DNA of 64,000 bases, taken from Choanephora cucurbitarum (taxonomy: Eukaryota; Mucoromycota; Mucoromycetes; Mucorales; Choanephoraceae). Where the stretch lies: positions 19,457 to 83,456 of the forward strand of contig JAIWNI010000119.1 of NCBI GenBank assembly GCA_025331435.1. Reading direction: 5' to 3'. Below, in pieces: positions 22,632-34,711 of the stretch. The notes beneath the pieces are model-generated. The model worked only from the letters and a program-made list of their open reading frames with translations, was not told where the DNA came from and ran no database searches. Positions within the stretch are counted from its first letter, which is position 1, and each line of letters starts with the position of its first letter. The position numbers and the translations under genes were made by a program.

Positions 22632-25000
22632 TATACGAGAAGTGCTGAGAATGCTTTAAAGACCATGCTAGCACAAGGACAGTTGCTAGCTTGTCAGTAG
22701 GCTTAGCCAGTCAATCGCTCGAAACCCCGTAATGACCATCAGTTGTGACCAGATGATCAAGTAGAGTGAACAATGCAACTACTATCTTTATTAGCTGCTA
22801 AATGGCTCTTGTTAGAGGCGACAAGTAGTTATTCACAGAGAGCATTGATATTCTTCATTGGCAGATAGCTTATTTCACGGGACTACATGTTTCATGACAA
22901 GCCAACAACGGTAATTGACTATGTTTGTTTTAAAACCATATTGTGCTTATCGCACATGACATGACTGTAGACAACAGAATTACAAATTTAGCTCTCCACT
23001 AAACTTGTAAACTATGGCTTTTTGACCATCTACTTCATTCAGTTGTATATGTTTCTTGGGCAGAAACAAGTCAACGCAGCTCATTTAGTCTAGTTTATTC
23101 AGTGGTATGATGCCTAATCGTTTTTCTGTTTAGACTCGTTATTTGTGTGTGTGTTTGATATTACTATAACAGACTACAGCATAACACATCACCATCGTAG
23201 TTCATGCACGATCATTGTTTTACGTAAGCTTTTTGGATTCATTGCTCTTTAGGGCTTCATTGTTCTTTGCCATTTCCTTGTTCTTTCCAGTCTCATCACA
23301 ATAGTCGCTTTTATAAGGTGTTTATGTTCCCAAAAGTCTCACTTTTAGATTGAGCGCACTCTTAGATCAGATAAGCTTGATTCAGGCGGACTACTGTATC
23401 GGATGTGCATGCCTAAGCTGAGATTCGCTTCGACAACATATACTCTATTGTTGATACTATTACAATGAGACCTGATTGTGTTGACCAACGGCTGAACAAG
23501 ACAACTGAAATGACTGGAAATTACAGAAGATTAAATGATAGGTCGAGCATGTATATGGCTGACACCATTCGAGTCTGTCTCTGAAAGCAGCTATTCTGGA
23601 TAAAATGAGGTCAAGACTATTGTTACAATGGATGAGGTTTCATTGAGCCTTGTTCTAGCACAATATCATTATTAATTCCATCATTCATATACGCAAATAC
23701 CTTTATCATCCGTCAATGAAATGTCTCTGATCATCATGATGTACCTCACTGGATCCATGTATCACAATTGGATCCGATTATTTTCAAATTATGTTACTTT
23801 TTGCTCACTGCGTTTCCAACTCGTCTAAACAATTTGCATTATCATGCTTGTTAAATCTGAACTACCCATTGCATCTCCTACATGACTCCATGCGTTGTCA
23901 TCACTTGCACTTATCCTCCTTTGTAACCCATGAGACTGTGATGGTTTCTCGTTTCACAGGTTTCGTTTCTTTTTCAAAAACCCTTTTCCTTGCTCATCTT
24001 GCTTTACTCTGACTTCTATGTCTCTGAAGTATACCACTGACAAGTTGTGCATCCGAGCAACCCACACTCTGGGATCAGTCATTGACCTGATCGGGGATCC
24101 GTTCAAACATCTGATCCTTCTGGCTAACTTTTCTTTTTTCTTCTCCTCCTTTCTTCTATGCCTTGCTACTCTACTTGTACTGCTGGACACGCGCATACCA
24201 TTTTCTTGCTTTTGCTTCAGCTCATCAGAGCTTCCGGAAGACACGATCATGTCGTTGTCAGTTACACAACACTCTAATCTGCCTGGCTGATATTTTAATT
24301 TCCGACGGAGTTTGATTTTGACTTTCAGTGTGTATCTGCCTTTTTTCCCTGCCTATGGCGCTTCTAGCATAACTCTCTTTTACTCCTGTCAACCCTTTAT
24401 ATGCAACAGCCATAGTAAGTTATGCAAAGTCAGGTTCACACACAGAAAGCGCTGACCACTCTTCTTTTGGACCAGTTCAACCTTTGTGATGACACCAGAT
24501 GGCAAGATCCTGGACAAAGTGAGGACCAACATGAGTCCATGACAGGTACTGATCAGTAAGCTGGAATACATATACAAAGCGTAAGTGTTGCTTGCACATA
24601 GTAATGACACAAGCCATGACAGCAAAACGAAAAAACTAAAAAAAGAGAGGAGTGCATGCTTTGGAAGATGTGTGTCAAGATGGCGATGAGGTGTATACAC
24701 AAAAGAATTGCCAAGTGTAGACAGTTGCGAGTACGCAGCTTTGTAATGAATACACGAAAAAACAAAGACTATATAGCAAACAACAAGCTGTAATCAGGAA
24801 TACGTTGTATTGCAGATAAAGAGAGTGATGATGGTAGATCCAGAGCAGAGACATGCAGGCAACTAGTTGTTTGCATAGAATGCTTGTTGTACGCAACAGA
24901 CCATAGAACACAGTGTGACTGATTGATGTAGAGCGATAAGCATGAGTATGATTGAAAATACTACTGACTTAAGAAAAACAAAGGACTTGCTTCTCTAGCT

Positions 25001-25123
25001 TTATCTGTTGAGCCGTTGTTTGGACACATCACTGGCAAAAGTATCATGCATGACATGCTGTTGATGGGGATAAAAGTGTATCTGTATGGCCGTGTACTTT
25101 TGATCGACATTTCGGATTACACT
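25001..25123 (+). other. Candidate conserved exon, copy B
   Basis: A 41-codon frame (LSVEPLFGHITG...SDYT) begins after a CTTGCTTCTCTAG acceptor-like stretch at 24986-24998. It is present in all four unit copies without an internal stop. Comparing B, C and D by hand, four variable sites are silent (third position, or CTG/TTG Leu) and two change the residue. That is the opposite of the 1:3 ratio expected without selection, though the counts are small. In D the frame meets a stop soon after the segment. I do not recognise the family. Confidence 0.4.
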
Positions 25124-26042
25124 ATATATCAGGTTATGCAGACTACACTAGATGCACGTGAATTGTGTACTGTAACCACACCATGCCTTAGACTGACGAG
25201 CACAAATTGTCAAGACATGTTGTAAGATAAGATGACCAGAGTGATAGTTGCATTGCATGTTACTGTATTCCAGCTCATGCTACTTTGCGTCATTGTATCA
25301 TAACAGTATTAGTATTGTCTTGAAAAATAAAAGGCCTTGGATCAGTATGTATTGGTTACATTTTTTTGCTTGGTGTCTCTTTCTCAGCTTTTTTGTCTCT
25401 TCTTATATCTCTCTTTTTTTCTTTCTTTCTTTATATTGCTAGTTGTTTATACTATAGCATACATCACAGACGTCACTACATTACTTAGCTTACCTTGCAC
25501 ATGTAAATATTGTCTATGAGGAGTGCCATACCTTATCATGTCAACACTACTTGCATCTCTACTGAAATCCAGCTTGTTATTATAGCTATATGCCTACGAA
25601 TAGCTTGTTCAGTGGTAATTTTGCATCATATGAATGATATATATATATATATATATATACACTATTCTATGATGGCACTTGCCTGATATGCATTTACTTT
25701 CATATACCAATAGACTGTAGCCTCAATTGTTCTTTTTATCATTTTGTTTTCTCGTAGCTTTCATGTGTAATTACTAAGCGATGCGGATATAGGATGCATA
25801 TATTTTGCTTTTTTTTCTATTAATTTCGGGTCATCCAAAAGTCAAAAGTCAGAAGCATGCATTCGATTGGCTCGATTTTGCTAAATCATTGTGGGCTAAA
25901 ACAAATCAAAAAGACAATTTTGTCGCGTCATTTTCCATTTTCCTCTCTTTTCTTTTTTTTTCTTTCACTATCCCCCTTTTTGTTTTTTTCGCTATCTCCT
26001 TTTTCTTTTTTTGCTTTCGTTAAATCTATTCTTCGCGTCAAG

Positions 26043-26185
26043 GTAAGTTATGCTTTTCTTTCTCTTCCTCTTTCCTTCTTTCTTTTTATAAGTCCTGCAA
26101 AACTTTCACCAATCCAAGAAGGCCCGGAAATATTACAGGAAAAAGTAAGTACAGCCATCACTTTTTGTCTCTTGCTTCTACGTAG
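26043..26185 (+). other. Candidate micro-exon between two GTAAGT..AG introns
   Basis: GTAAGT at 26043 with AG at 26117-26118 would give a 76-nt intron. A 26-nt exon (26119-26144) follows, then GTAAGT at 26145 and CGTAG at 26181-26185 give a 41-nt intron. Both donor and acceptor signals are kept in A, C and D. Short introns of this size occur in several fungal lineages. Downstream frames contain stops, so a full gene model could not be built. Confidence 0.35.
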
Positions 26186-27694
26186 CTCTGTACTAAAGGC
26201 CCTATAGGTTGTCTTTTCTCACCTTTTGATCACGAACGGCGGCTGTCACTCTCGCTAGAATGTTCATGGCTCCATCATCTATGGTTGTGCGAGGCCGGTC
26301 CGCTAACTGAGTGCGCCATAGTAGACGTCACCATTCGATGATGCGGGTTTTGACAGCCATGTCCTAGTAATGCACTTTAATTGACGAAGTCTTGTGCTAG
26401 CTGCTGCCAGTGGAGAGCAGAGGCCTGGATGGAGGTTGGTGTGGGAGTACATGGTCAGCTGCCTTCACGCGGCTACTCCTGTGAGTAGCTTTCGGTAAAA
26501 CAGAAAGCGAAACCAAAGGCTGACAATAGGATAGTGACTAGGTGAATGATTTGGCTGAGTATAATCTTTTTTGGTCAAGTATTTAGTGTCAAGTATCTGG
26601 TCTTAAGTATCTGGTGTCAAGTATCTGGTTATGGTCTGATGTATATACGTATATTAAGTAGCAATGAGAAATATTAATTCACAAATCGAAAATAATAAAA
26701 TTGGTTTCATTGTCTTTATAATTTATATTTCTGTATCATAAGCCATATTACAGTATGATATGTGTACCATTACTCACTATGATAGTGACAACTAGGAAAC
26801 ACGTCAAATAGATTCAATCATCGACAATCCTGTCACTACCTGCTACTGCCTATTGCTTTCGTTATTTTCACTCTTCTCGAACCATGCTATTAGTTCATCA
26901 AAGTATCATCACTCTAACCATGTCATCACAATCATCACATTCACCTGTCTGCGAGAAATAAAGTATGATGATGATGGAATCTCTGTCATATAAACACTCA
27001 TGATATGCTTAGAGTATTAGCAGGATAAAATAAAAGAACAAAGACAGTGTCAGACAAGGCGTGTGATGGTATGTGTCACTCTTTATGCTTATTGCTACAG
27101 ATCAACTTCATGCATGTCAGTTATGATATATCCATAACATTTGTCACCAACTATCAGTTTATATGAGACAACCGTATAATACCACTTTCTCCAATTCTTT
27201 TGATTCGAAAGGCCTAATTTATTTTACAGTGCATCAGTCAAAGCGTGAAGTCATTGTTCTCAATGATCTCATTGCTTGTAATGGTGTCATTGTTCTCAAT
27301 GTTTACATTGTCTGTGATACATTTATTGCTGTTCTTTGTATGATGCATTTACCTGTCTTGTCGAGTGAAGTGATCTGCGTGATCCTCAACTTTAGCCTAA
27401 CTTTGTAATAATTATATATGTATATATATATACCTTTGAAAATATGCTCTTATGCTGTAAACACCTTATGTATCCTCTTTGTTTTCGTCATTGTGCTCGA
27501 AAACTGTAATAAAGTGCATCGTTGTCTTTGCTTTGTATGTGCATGTTTAGCATACTCATTTGCAATGACATTTGCATAAGCCTATATCGTACAAGTCTGT
27601 ACAACACAGCCTGAAAAAGCTTTAAATGACATGAAAAAGGCCAAAAGCGAAAAAAAAAAACCCACACACCAATCCCTTTTTCTACCTCTGTAAG

Positions 27695-27949
27695 CTAAAG
27701 TTGGTCATACTGGTACAAGTAAGGCTCAAACTGGCAGTCTTCTTGACCTTCTTGCGTGACGATGACAAACATGTTGCTGATCTGAAAAAGAGATGAGGCA
27801 AACTCGCTCAGGCAAGCAAGGCCAAAGACCGAGTTCATGTCACTAACACTAGTGAATATATGCAACTGTGTTGCTGTGACAAACGATATACTAGATGAGC
27901 ACTTTTGTAGATATTTGCTGATCGCCAGTAGGTAAAGGCAGTAAAGCAT
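27695..27949 (-). other. 84-codon shared frame, copy 3 (open)
   Basis: Identical mirror of the 13293 copy. Confidence 0.4.
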
Positions 27950-30655
27950 GAGCTAAAAAGAAAAACAAACAAAAAGCGTGTCTGAGCACGGATGACTCTC
28001 AACTTGCTGAGCCTAAAAACTTCGTTTTTCACTCTCCTTCCTCAGTCAAACATTTGGAAAATAGAAAATCAAAGAAAAGCAAGTCATGCCTTGATTTATC
28101 ATTTCAGCTCAAAATTGTTACTCTTCCACACTTCTTTGTTCCAAGTTCAACGTTAGAGGCAGCTATGAAATGCTTGGTATAGCCAAGAGACTAATAAATG
28201 TAGATTACACTCACCAAAGCTAAATGGTGATTAGTCATAGTTATACGGACATCTGTAACTCGTGAGCTTTTATGCCGATTGTATAGATAAAGACGAATAA
28301 TTAGCTCAAATCCCGAGGAAAAACTCATAGCTGATTGATGTGGCAGTATACTCTACCACATAATAATAGGCGCAGACATGATGCATTAATACTCTGACTC
28401 TACAATAAGGCATGCTAAACAAAGACCTAATTATGATAAAGCACCCAATAAGCACACAGTTCTTTTATTTTACCAGAAGTGTAACAGTACTAACAGTAGA
28501 TATCAATATTCTGTTTTATCAAACACATAATGCTTGATTATATAATAGTTAGCTTATAGTTAAATTCACTAACGCTCTGAGATTGAAGAGAAAACCCTGT
28601 GGTTTTTATTCATTGCATACAAAATAGAACATGATCGGGTATACACTCTGAAGTCTTTAAATTGGTCAAAATCTCAACATGATCGGATGAGACATCGAAA
28701 ACAAAAAGGCAGTTATATGATATGAACAAAGTAGTACGCATTTTTTGAGATTCATCTCTTAGTATAGATGCTATTAACAGACAAATTGAGAGATCTGCAT
28801 TGATATGGCTGGATTAGGATCTAAAGACCGGTCATTATGTCAAGTGAACAATAAAGAGAGACCAGAGTCAGTCAAAGTGATGCTCGCTTGTCAAGGAGTA
28901 TATTGACAATACATACAGACTTGAGTTTCCATGTCAAGTCGTGACTTTTGAATGAAATGGTAGACCAGATATCTAACATACGCATCAGAGTGACTGTCAA
29001 CGACTGTAACCTACCAGTCTTTATAGTCATCATGACAGATCATTACATACAAGGGGAGCAGCTTATTCAGAATTTCAACCCTTCATTTGTGTCATACGCA
29101 TTAGCATGTCATGCTTCATTTGCTATACCACTTGCATCTTATTGCAATTGAGATCTGCTACAAGCTGTTATACATACATATACATATATATATATGCGAA
29201 TGTGTACTTGTACTCTATGCATATCAGAGACACAGTCATCAAAGTATGGCCTAATCAAACTATGTTGTCAAAAAGATAGCATAGAAACTATCACAGACTT
29301 ATTCATCTGAAGCTTTGAGCTGTTATCAGCACTTTGTGTCATATGAGTTCAAGTGCCTTGACTCGCTTACTCTTTGTTTACTGTTTGCTTTTTTTTTTAC
29401 TCTGTATCATCATCATCGAGCTTGTCTTTATCATACAACAATACACGTTTCTATCAGTCAAAGCATCGCACTATATGCCAAGTCTTTCTCAAGAAATTTC
29501 GATCATCTTCATCGTAATATAACTTTACCATTTTATTCAGACATAACATAATTACAGATCATACCATCAGTGTGTATATTTAAGATACTTGACCTAGTTC
29601 TTTGTCTCACACAAAACTTGTGCATTTTGTATATTCGGATAGCCATTGAACTATTTCTCTGACTTGTGCAGTGCCTGTGGTCACAAGAATACTTTTCACT
29701 TGACGAATCATGCTTTCGCTCTAAAGATTAGTATTCTTTTAGTTATACCATACTGACTATAAACATCCGTTGCAGCAATGAAGTCTCCGATCACGACCCA
29801 ACTATAACTTTCGAAAAAAGTCAGGAAAAGCAAGCTTCATTTTGCGTCGTACGTAAATGCTATATCATGGATAGAGTATTTGTAGTAACATGTGTTGATG
29901 TTTGAAAATATTTATGCTCTTACTGTGTACGCTTTGGCTATGCTCAATGATAAATTTAGGCTTTCAGGAAACTATCTACTTTCTGGCTAAACTAGGCATA
30001 ATATGTATAAGAATAATTTCGTGTTATGTAAATAGATGTAGAATAATTCCTGATGACAGGAATTTTTGTTTCATCACAACAAGTTTTTGTGATTCAAAAG
30101 TGAGCTTCAGTTCTACAACTACGAAATGTGGTATTCTGCAATGATAATGCAACTGTAGTAACAATACAAACTGACCTATTAGATTACGAGCTATCTTTCT
30201 TTATCTTTGGCTATTTGTGTCTTGTACTGTATACATCACAAGGTGATGCTGTTGTATGGGTAGGTGTTTATCAGAGGCAATAATCAAAAAAACCAGAAAA
30301 ATACAACTAATACTCAACTAAGTTTATTAAGTAAAAACTAAGCAATCTTTCTTTAGCTAACAAAATATGCCTCTATTTATATTCTTTGATTTGGTGATGA
30401 GAAAAGACTTGGTTCATGATGCACAATGTCTGATCTTCAGTCACATCTTGTATTGTCTATTTCTAAGCAGTTATTTATAGCAAGCCAACTTTATGACTCT
30501 TGCATTGCTATACAAATAAAACATTTTCAGTGTTCCTTTTGGGTTCAGATAAGACCTTAGGTAACATCATTTCAGATCAAACACATGACATCTTGATTTC
30601 AAGAGTAATACAAAATCTCCTGCCAAATAAGCAGTGAAAACTTGGTTATCATATG

Positions 30656-31162
30656 TGTGGTGATTTCACCTTATAAGATATAGAACTAGATATTGAAAAT
30701 GATGACAAATAAAAGGATCATTTATTCAAAATACAATACAATCAAAACTACTAGAAGCTTAACATAATGTACAGAGTTAAAGCTAATAGGCACATAAGAC
30801 AAAGTAAGCAGTAAATGCTTACTCAGAATAAAAAGGGCAGAGAAAATTACACAAGCTCCAAATCTGGTCCTCCCAAGTTTAAAGTCCTAATTCCATTGAA
30901 TTCAAGAACGGCAAAATTACAGGACAATGGTATAACTCAGGAAGAAGACCTCAACCGTCATATAAAGATTATTTCCCTTATATTTTATGAGAATAAGGAT
31001 TAGTAAAATCCATTCACATCTGAGTAGACACACACTTTAGAAATTGTATATAAACCACTGTATTATTTAGCTTAGAAACATTATTCCACTTTTTAAGAAT
31101 AAAGAGACTATCAACGTATTTCTTCTTGTCTTGTCTTTTTATTCTAACTCCCAATTTCTACA
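30656..31162 (+). mobile_element. Solo LTR, right-arm copy (507 bp)
   Basis: TG..CA termini, a TATATAAA box near 31047, AATAAAG near 31099 and 5-bp target duplications ATATG at 30651-30655 and 31163-31167. It mirrors 10080-10586, so the insertion predates palindrome formation or was copied with the arm. Confidence 0.9.
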
Positions 31163-32426
31163 ATATGAAACACTCAAATGTATTGCTCTCTAAGATATTT
31201 ATTCACTTTCTGAGTCAAGGTCAAGGGAAATAAGATATAATTCTGTTGTTCTATACAACAGATGCTACAGCAGTATGATAGGTATTGTTGATCTCTTTTT
31301 ACTGTTGCTATGACGCTAATGTATTAACATTGACATGCGATATAAGCAGTTGATTCAAGTGCAGTCAAAAAGATCATTGCTTAGCACACTTCATTGGTAT
31401 CTTTCTGTCATCAAGCTCTAATTCGCCGCTGTCAAGCTATAAGCAGCTGCCTGAAGTCTAACAGTGATAATCAAGAGCTTTCGTTGCAGGCAAGCTGACT
31501 TTTACTATCTGCCTAACTCAATACAGTGCTTTATCTTGAAGACTGTTTTTGCATGAATTACCTTCTCAACAGGTCATTTCCATTGATCCCTCCCCCCATA
31601 AAAATAAAAATAGAACTCCTTTGAACCCTCTTTCCAAAAAAGGCTTGTTAACTTATCCCCGCTGCTTCGGTCGGGACGGCAAAAGTAGCGATGCCGACAC
31701 TTCCGTCGGATAATAATTCGTCCGGCAATCCCCTTACAGTTACACGTAATCCCTTATTTGTCCATCGGCTAAAAATAAATCTTCCGCTTCTCACCCTCTG
31801 ACGCGTACTTTTATTTCTTCCCTCTTCTTATTTCTTTATCTGTCTCTCTCTCACACATCACAACGCTAGAGTCAAATCAACTAGACCAAAAGTTAAACAA
31901 AACAACGAAAGCTGCTCTATGACACAACTTGGCAGCTTTTATTCTCGATCGCTTTTTCATGATTACCGCGTTTCTGTGGCTTGACCTAAAAAACTTGTGA
32001 TCCGCTCCATGACATTTTTTTTTTGCTTTACATTTGTTTGCAGTAGCCAACAGTCCTGAAGTAAGCAACTTGTCAGAGGAACATCATACGAAAGAAGAGA
32101 AAAGCAGCTACTTTCAAACAACAGCTCTATCTTATCAAGGTTATAATAGAGAAAAAAAGAAGAGTCACTAGCCATACAACTAGATGGCACAATGTTAGTA
32201 TACCGAAGGAATAAGAAAATAGCAAGAGAGATGTAGTAAGCGGCAAAGTTGACTTGGCATGAGGCGAAGAAGACAAAAGAGAAAGAGGAAGAGCTGGATA
32301 AGTAAGTGATTGTGCCGGCAACATACCATGAATATTTCCAGTCTGGAAAAAAAAAGACAAGGATTGAGATAAGGCGAAGACAAAACATAACACCACATTA
32401 GATGATAAGTGCAAGATAACGAATAA

Positions 32427-32455
32427 TGGATATTGGATATGGGATACTGGATACC
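32427..32455 (-). repeat. Short degenerate TATCCAA array, right arm
   Basis: About four imperfect copies of TTGGATA at the mirror position of 8749-8817. Confidence 0.85.
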
Positions 32456-33255
32456 AACCATGGGATGACTACAAACATTATAGCCTGTTTAAGTCTAGAC
32501 AGAGCAATAGTCGGTAAGAGTAGAGACGAAAGGAGCTAAAAGGTATGAACGACAGTAGGGAGATGTTCAGCCTATGATAATAAAGAAAGTGCAAAAGCAT
32601 ACAATTGATTATGTCAGATCAGAGAGAAGGACTTGTTGGATGATAGTGGATGAAGATCTGTTATTCGTTGCGCTTAGTGGATCACTGAAATCAAGAACAT
32701 GTTGAGAAAGGATATTTGATGAGTTCAAGCAGTAAGTCAACGGAAAACGGCTGTAGTGTGATAGCATAGGATGATTCAGAACTATTGTAAAAGAGAAATG
32801 AAGGAACATGAAAAGAGAATAAAAGGTCACATAGATATACCTATACATGTTTGTATGTAAAAAAAACGTGGCTGACTGCTCAGCCCTCATTAAGTACTTT
32901 TTTGTTTAGTTAAATGACAGTGTGCTGGAAAAGATTATTAGGATGGACAATGAAAAAAAAAAGCGACTTCAGAGTCATTGGTTCACTTAGAGATATACAG
33001 GGTGGTAAGCAAGTCAAAGGATAATCATGCTTGCTTTGCCTTATGCTTGTGAAATGGTATTTTTGTTGTTGCAGCGAAATAATGTTATGATCAACATCAC
33101 ACTGTATGAGCGATATATCTTGGAGAAATCAAGATGTTATCCAAATGTTTGAATGAAAAAGAGAGATAGAGAGAGAGAGATGAAGTTTTTAGGCTCAGCA
33201 AGTTGAGAGTCATCCGTGCTCAGACACGCTTTTTTTTTGTTTTTCTTTTTAGCTC

Positions 33256-33510
33256 ATGCTTCACTGCCTTTTCCTACTGGTGATCAGCAATTATCTACAG
33301 AAGTGCTCATATAGTATATCATATATCACAGCAACGCAGTTGCATATATTCACTAGTGTCCGTGACATGAACCTGGTCTCAGGCCTTACTTGCCTCAGTG
33401 AGTTTGCCTCATCTCTTTTCCAGATCAGCAACATGTTTGTCATCGTCACGCATGAAGGTCAAGATGACTTCCAGTTTGAGCCCTACTCGTACCAGTATGA
33501 ACAATTTTAG
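33256..33510 (+). other. 84-codon shared frame, copy 4 (open)
   Basis: Open in the right outer arm with the same start and stop positions as copy 2. It carries a GTGAGT in place of GCGAGT in the middle. Confidence 0.4.
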
Positions 33511-33776
33511 CTTACAGAGGTAAAAAAAAGGTATTGGTGCTTGGTCTTTTTTTTTCACTTTCGATTTTTTTTAATGTCATTTAGAGCTTCATCAGGCTGT
33601 GATGTACAGACTTGAAGGAGACAGACTTATACGATTGTCATTACAAATGAGTATGCTAAATATGCACATACAAAGCAAAGACAAAGATACAAGTTATCAT
33701 AGCTTTAGACTAAACGGTGACAACAAGGAGGGTATATAAGGTGCTTACAGCATAAAAGTATACTTTTGATGATATA

Positions 33777-34010
33777 CAGTCAACCAAAGAAAGTTTTGTG
33801 TGATTTCGAATCTCGATATATTTTTGATGAGTTCCATCCTTTGTATATTGCTATACTAACTTTTTTATTTTGATTACACTGCAATGAAAAGAACGTTTAG
33901 AATGTCTCGCTTAACTTTCGAAACAAGAAGTAAGATTGTTAACATGGTCATGATCGTTGAGAAGATCATGTCCAAATTTGAAATCACACAAAACTTTCTT
34001 TAGTTGACTG
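33777..34010. mobile_element. 234-bp MITE with long terminal inverted repeats
   Basis: Ends CAGTCAACCAAAGAAAG and CAGTCAACTAAAGAAAG are inverted and match for 31 bases with one mismatch, flanked by TA (33775-33776 and 34011-34012). The mirrored left-arm site near 7425 and the sites in C (about 42432) and D (about 60248) are empty. CAGT ends with a TA duplication indicate a Tc1/mariner-type MITE. No coding sequence inside. Confidence 0.92.
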
Positions 34011-34669
34011 TACATACACAGATATATACTGATTGCAATATCAGACTAATATTGAGGATTAATCACAACTACTTCACTCGACAAGACAAGTGAATACATC
34101 ATACAAAGAACAACAATAAAGCTGTCACTGACAATGGACCATTGAGAGCAATAAAACCATTAGGAACAATAAACTGATGTCTTAGCTGATGCGCTATGAA
34201 GCAGATTAAAACTTAACATCTGAAGAGTTGGAAAAAGCATTAACATGAGATTGTGTCATATAAATTCAATAAGTAGTGGCAGATGTTGTGGATATTCCAT
34301 GATGGACATGCATGAAGCTGATCAGTGACAACAAGCAAATAGAGTGACGCATACAAACACACGTTTCATCCGACACTGTCATTATTTATGTTTCATACAA
34401 TGCCTCCAAGCATAGCACAAGTGTCGATATGACAGAGATCCCATTGTTGTACTGTATGTTTCGCAAATGTGATGAATGTGGCGATTCTAATGGCATGCTT
34501 TGAATAATGATGATACAATGAAGTGATAACATTCTCAGAGGACAACGAAAGTAATGAAAGCTAAAGCTAATAGTAGATAGTGATGGGATTCAAGATGAAT
34601 AAATCTACTTGACGTGTATTCTGGGTGTTGCTATTACTGTTGACAATGGCACCCTTATCATAGTACTAC

Positions 34670-34711
34670 ATGGCTTATGGCTTATGGCTTATGGCTTATG
34701 GCTTATGGCTT
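34670..34711 (-). repeat. (AAGCCAT)6 array, right arm
   Basis: Six copies of ATGGCTT, the complement of the left-arm array, at the mirrored position. Confidence 0.95.

Larger units (their letters stand above)
17957..23282. other. Spacer of giant inverted repeat 1
   Basis: The outer edges (17957-18530 and 22709-23282) are still weakly inverted-homologous. The middle holds the SINE-like relic, a possible LTR end and otherwise AT-rich sequence without a convincing gene. Confidence 0.7.
21570..29839 (+). repeat. Long repeat unit, copy B
   Basis: Forward copy. Compared with A it extends further inward (21570-22709). This extension is shared with D (54.5-55.7 kb) and, inverted, with C (46.9-47.7 kb) at roughly 75-80 percent identity. 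It contains a private MITE at 22533-22631. Confidence 0.85.

Noticed and set aside
30815..31003. 62-codon hydrophilic frame
   Set aside because: It lies wholly inside a solo LTR with clear target duplications.
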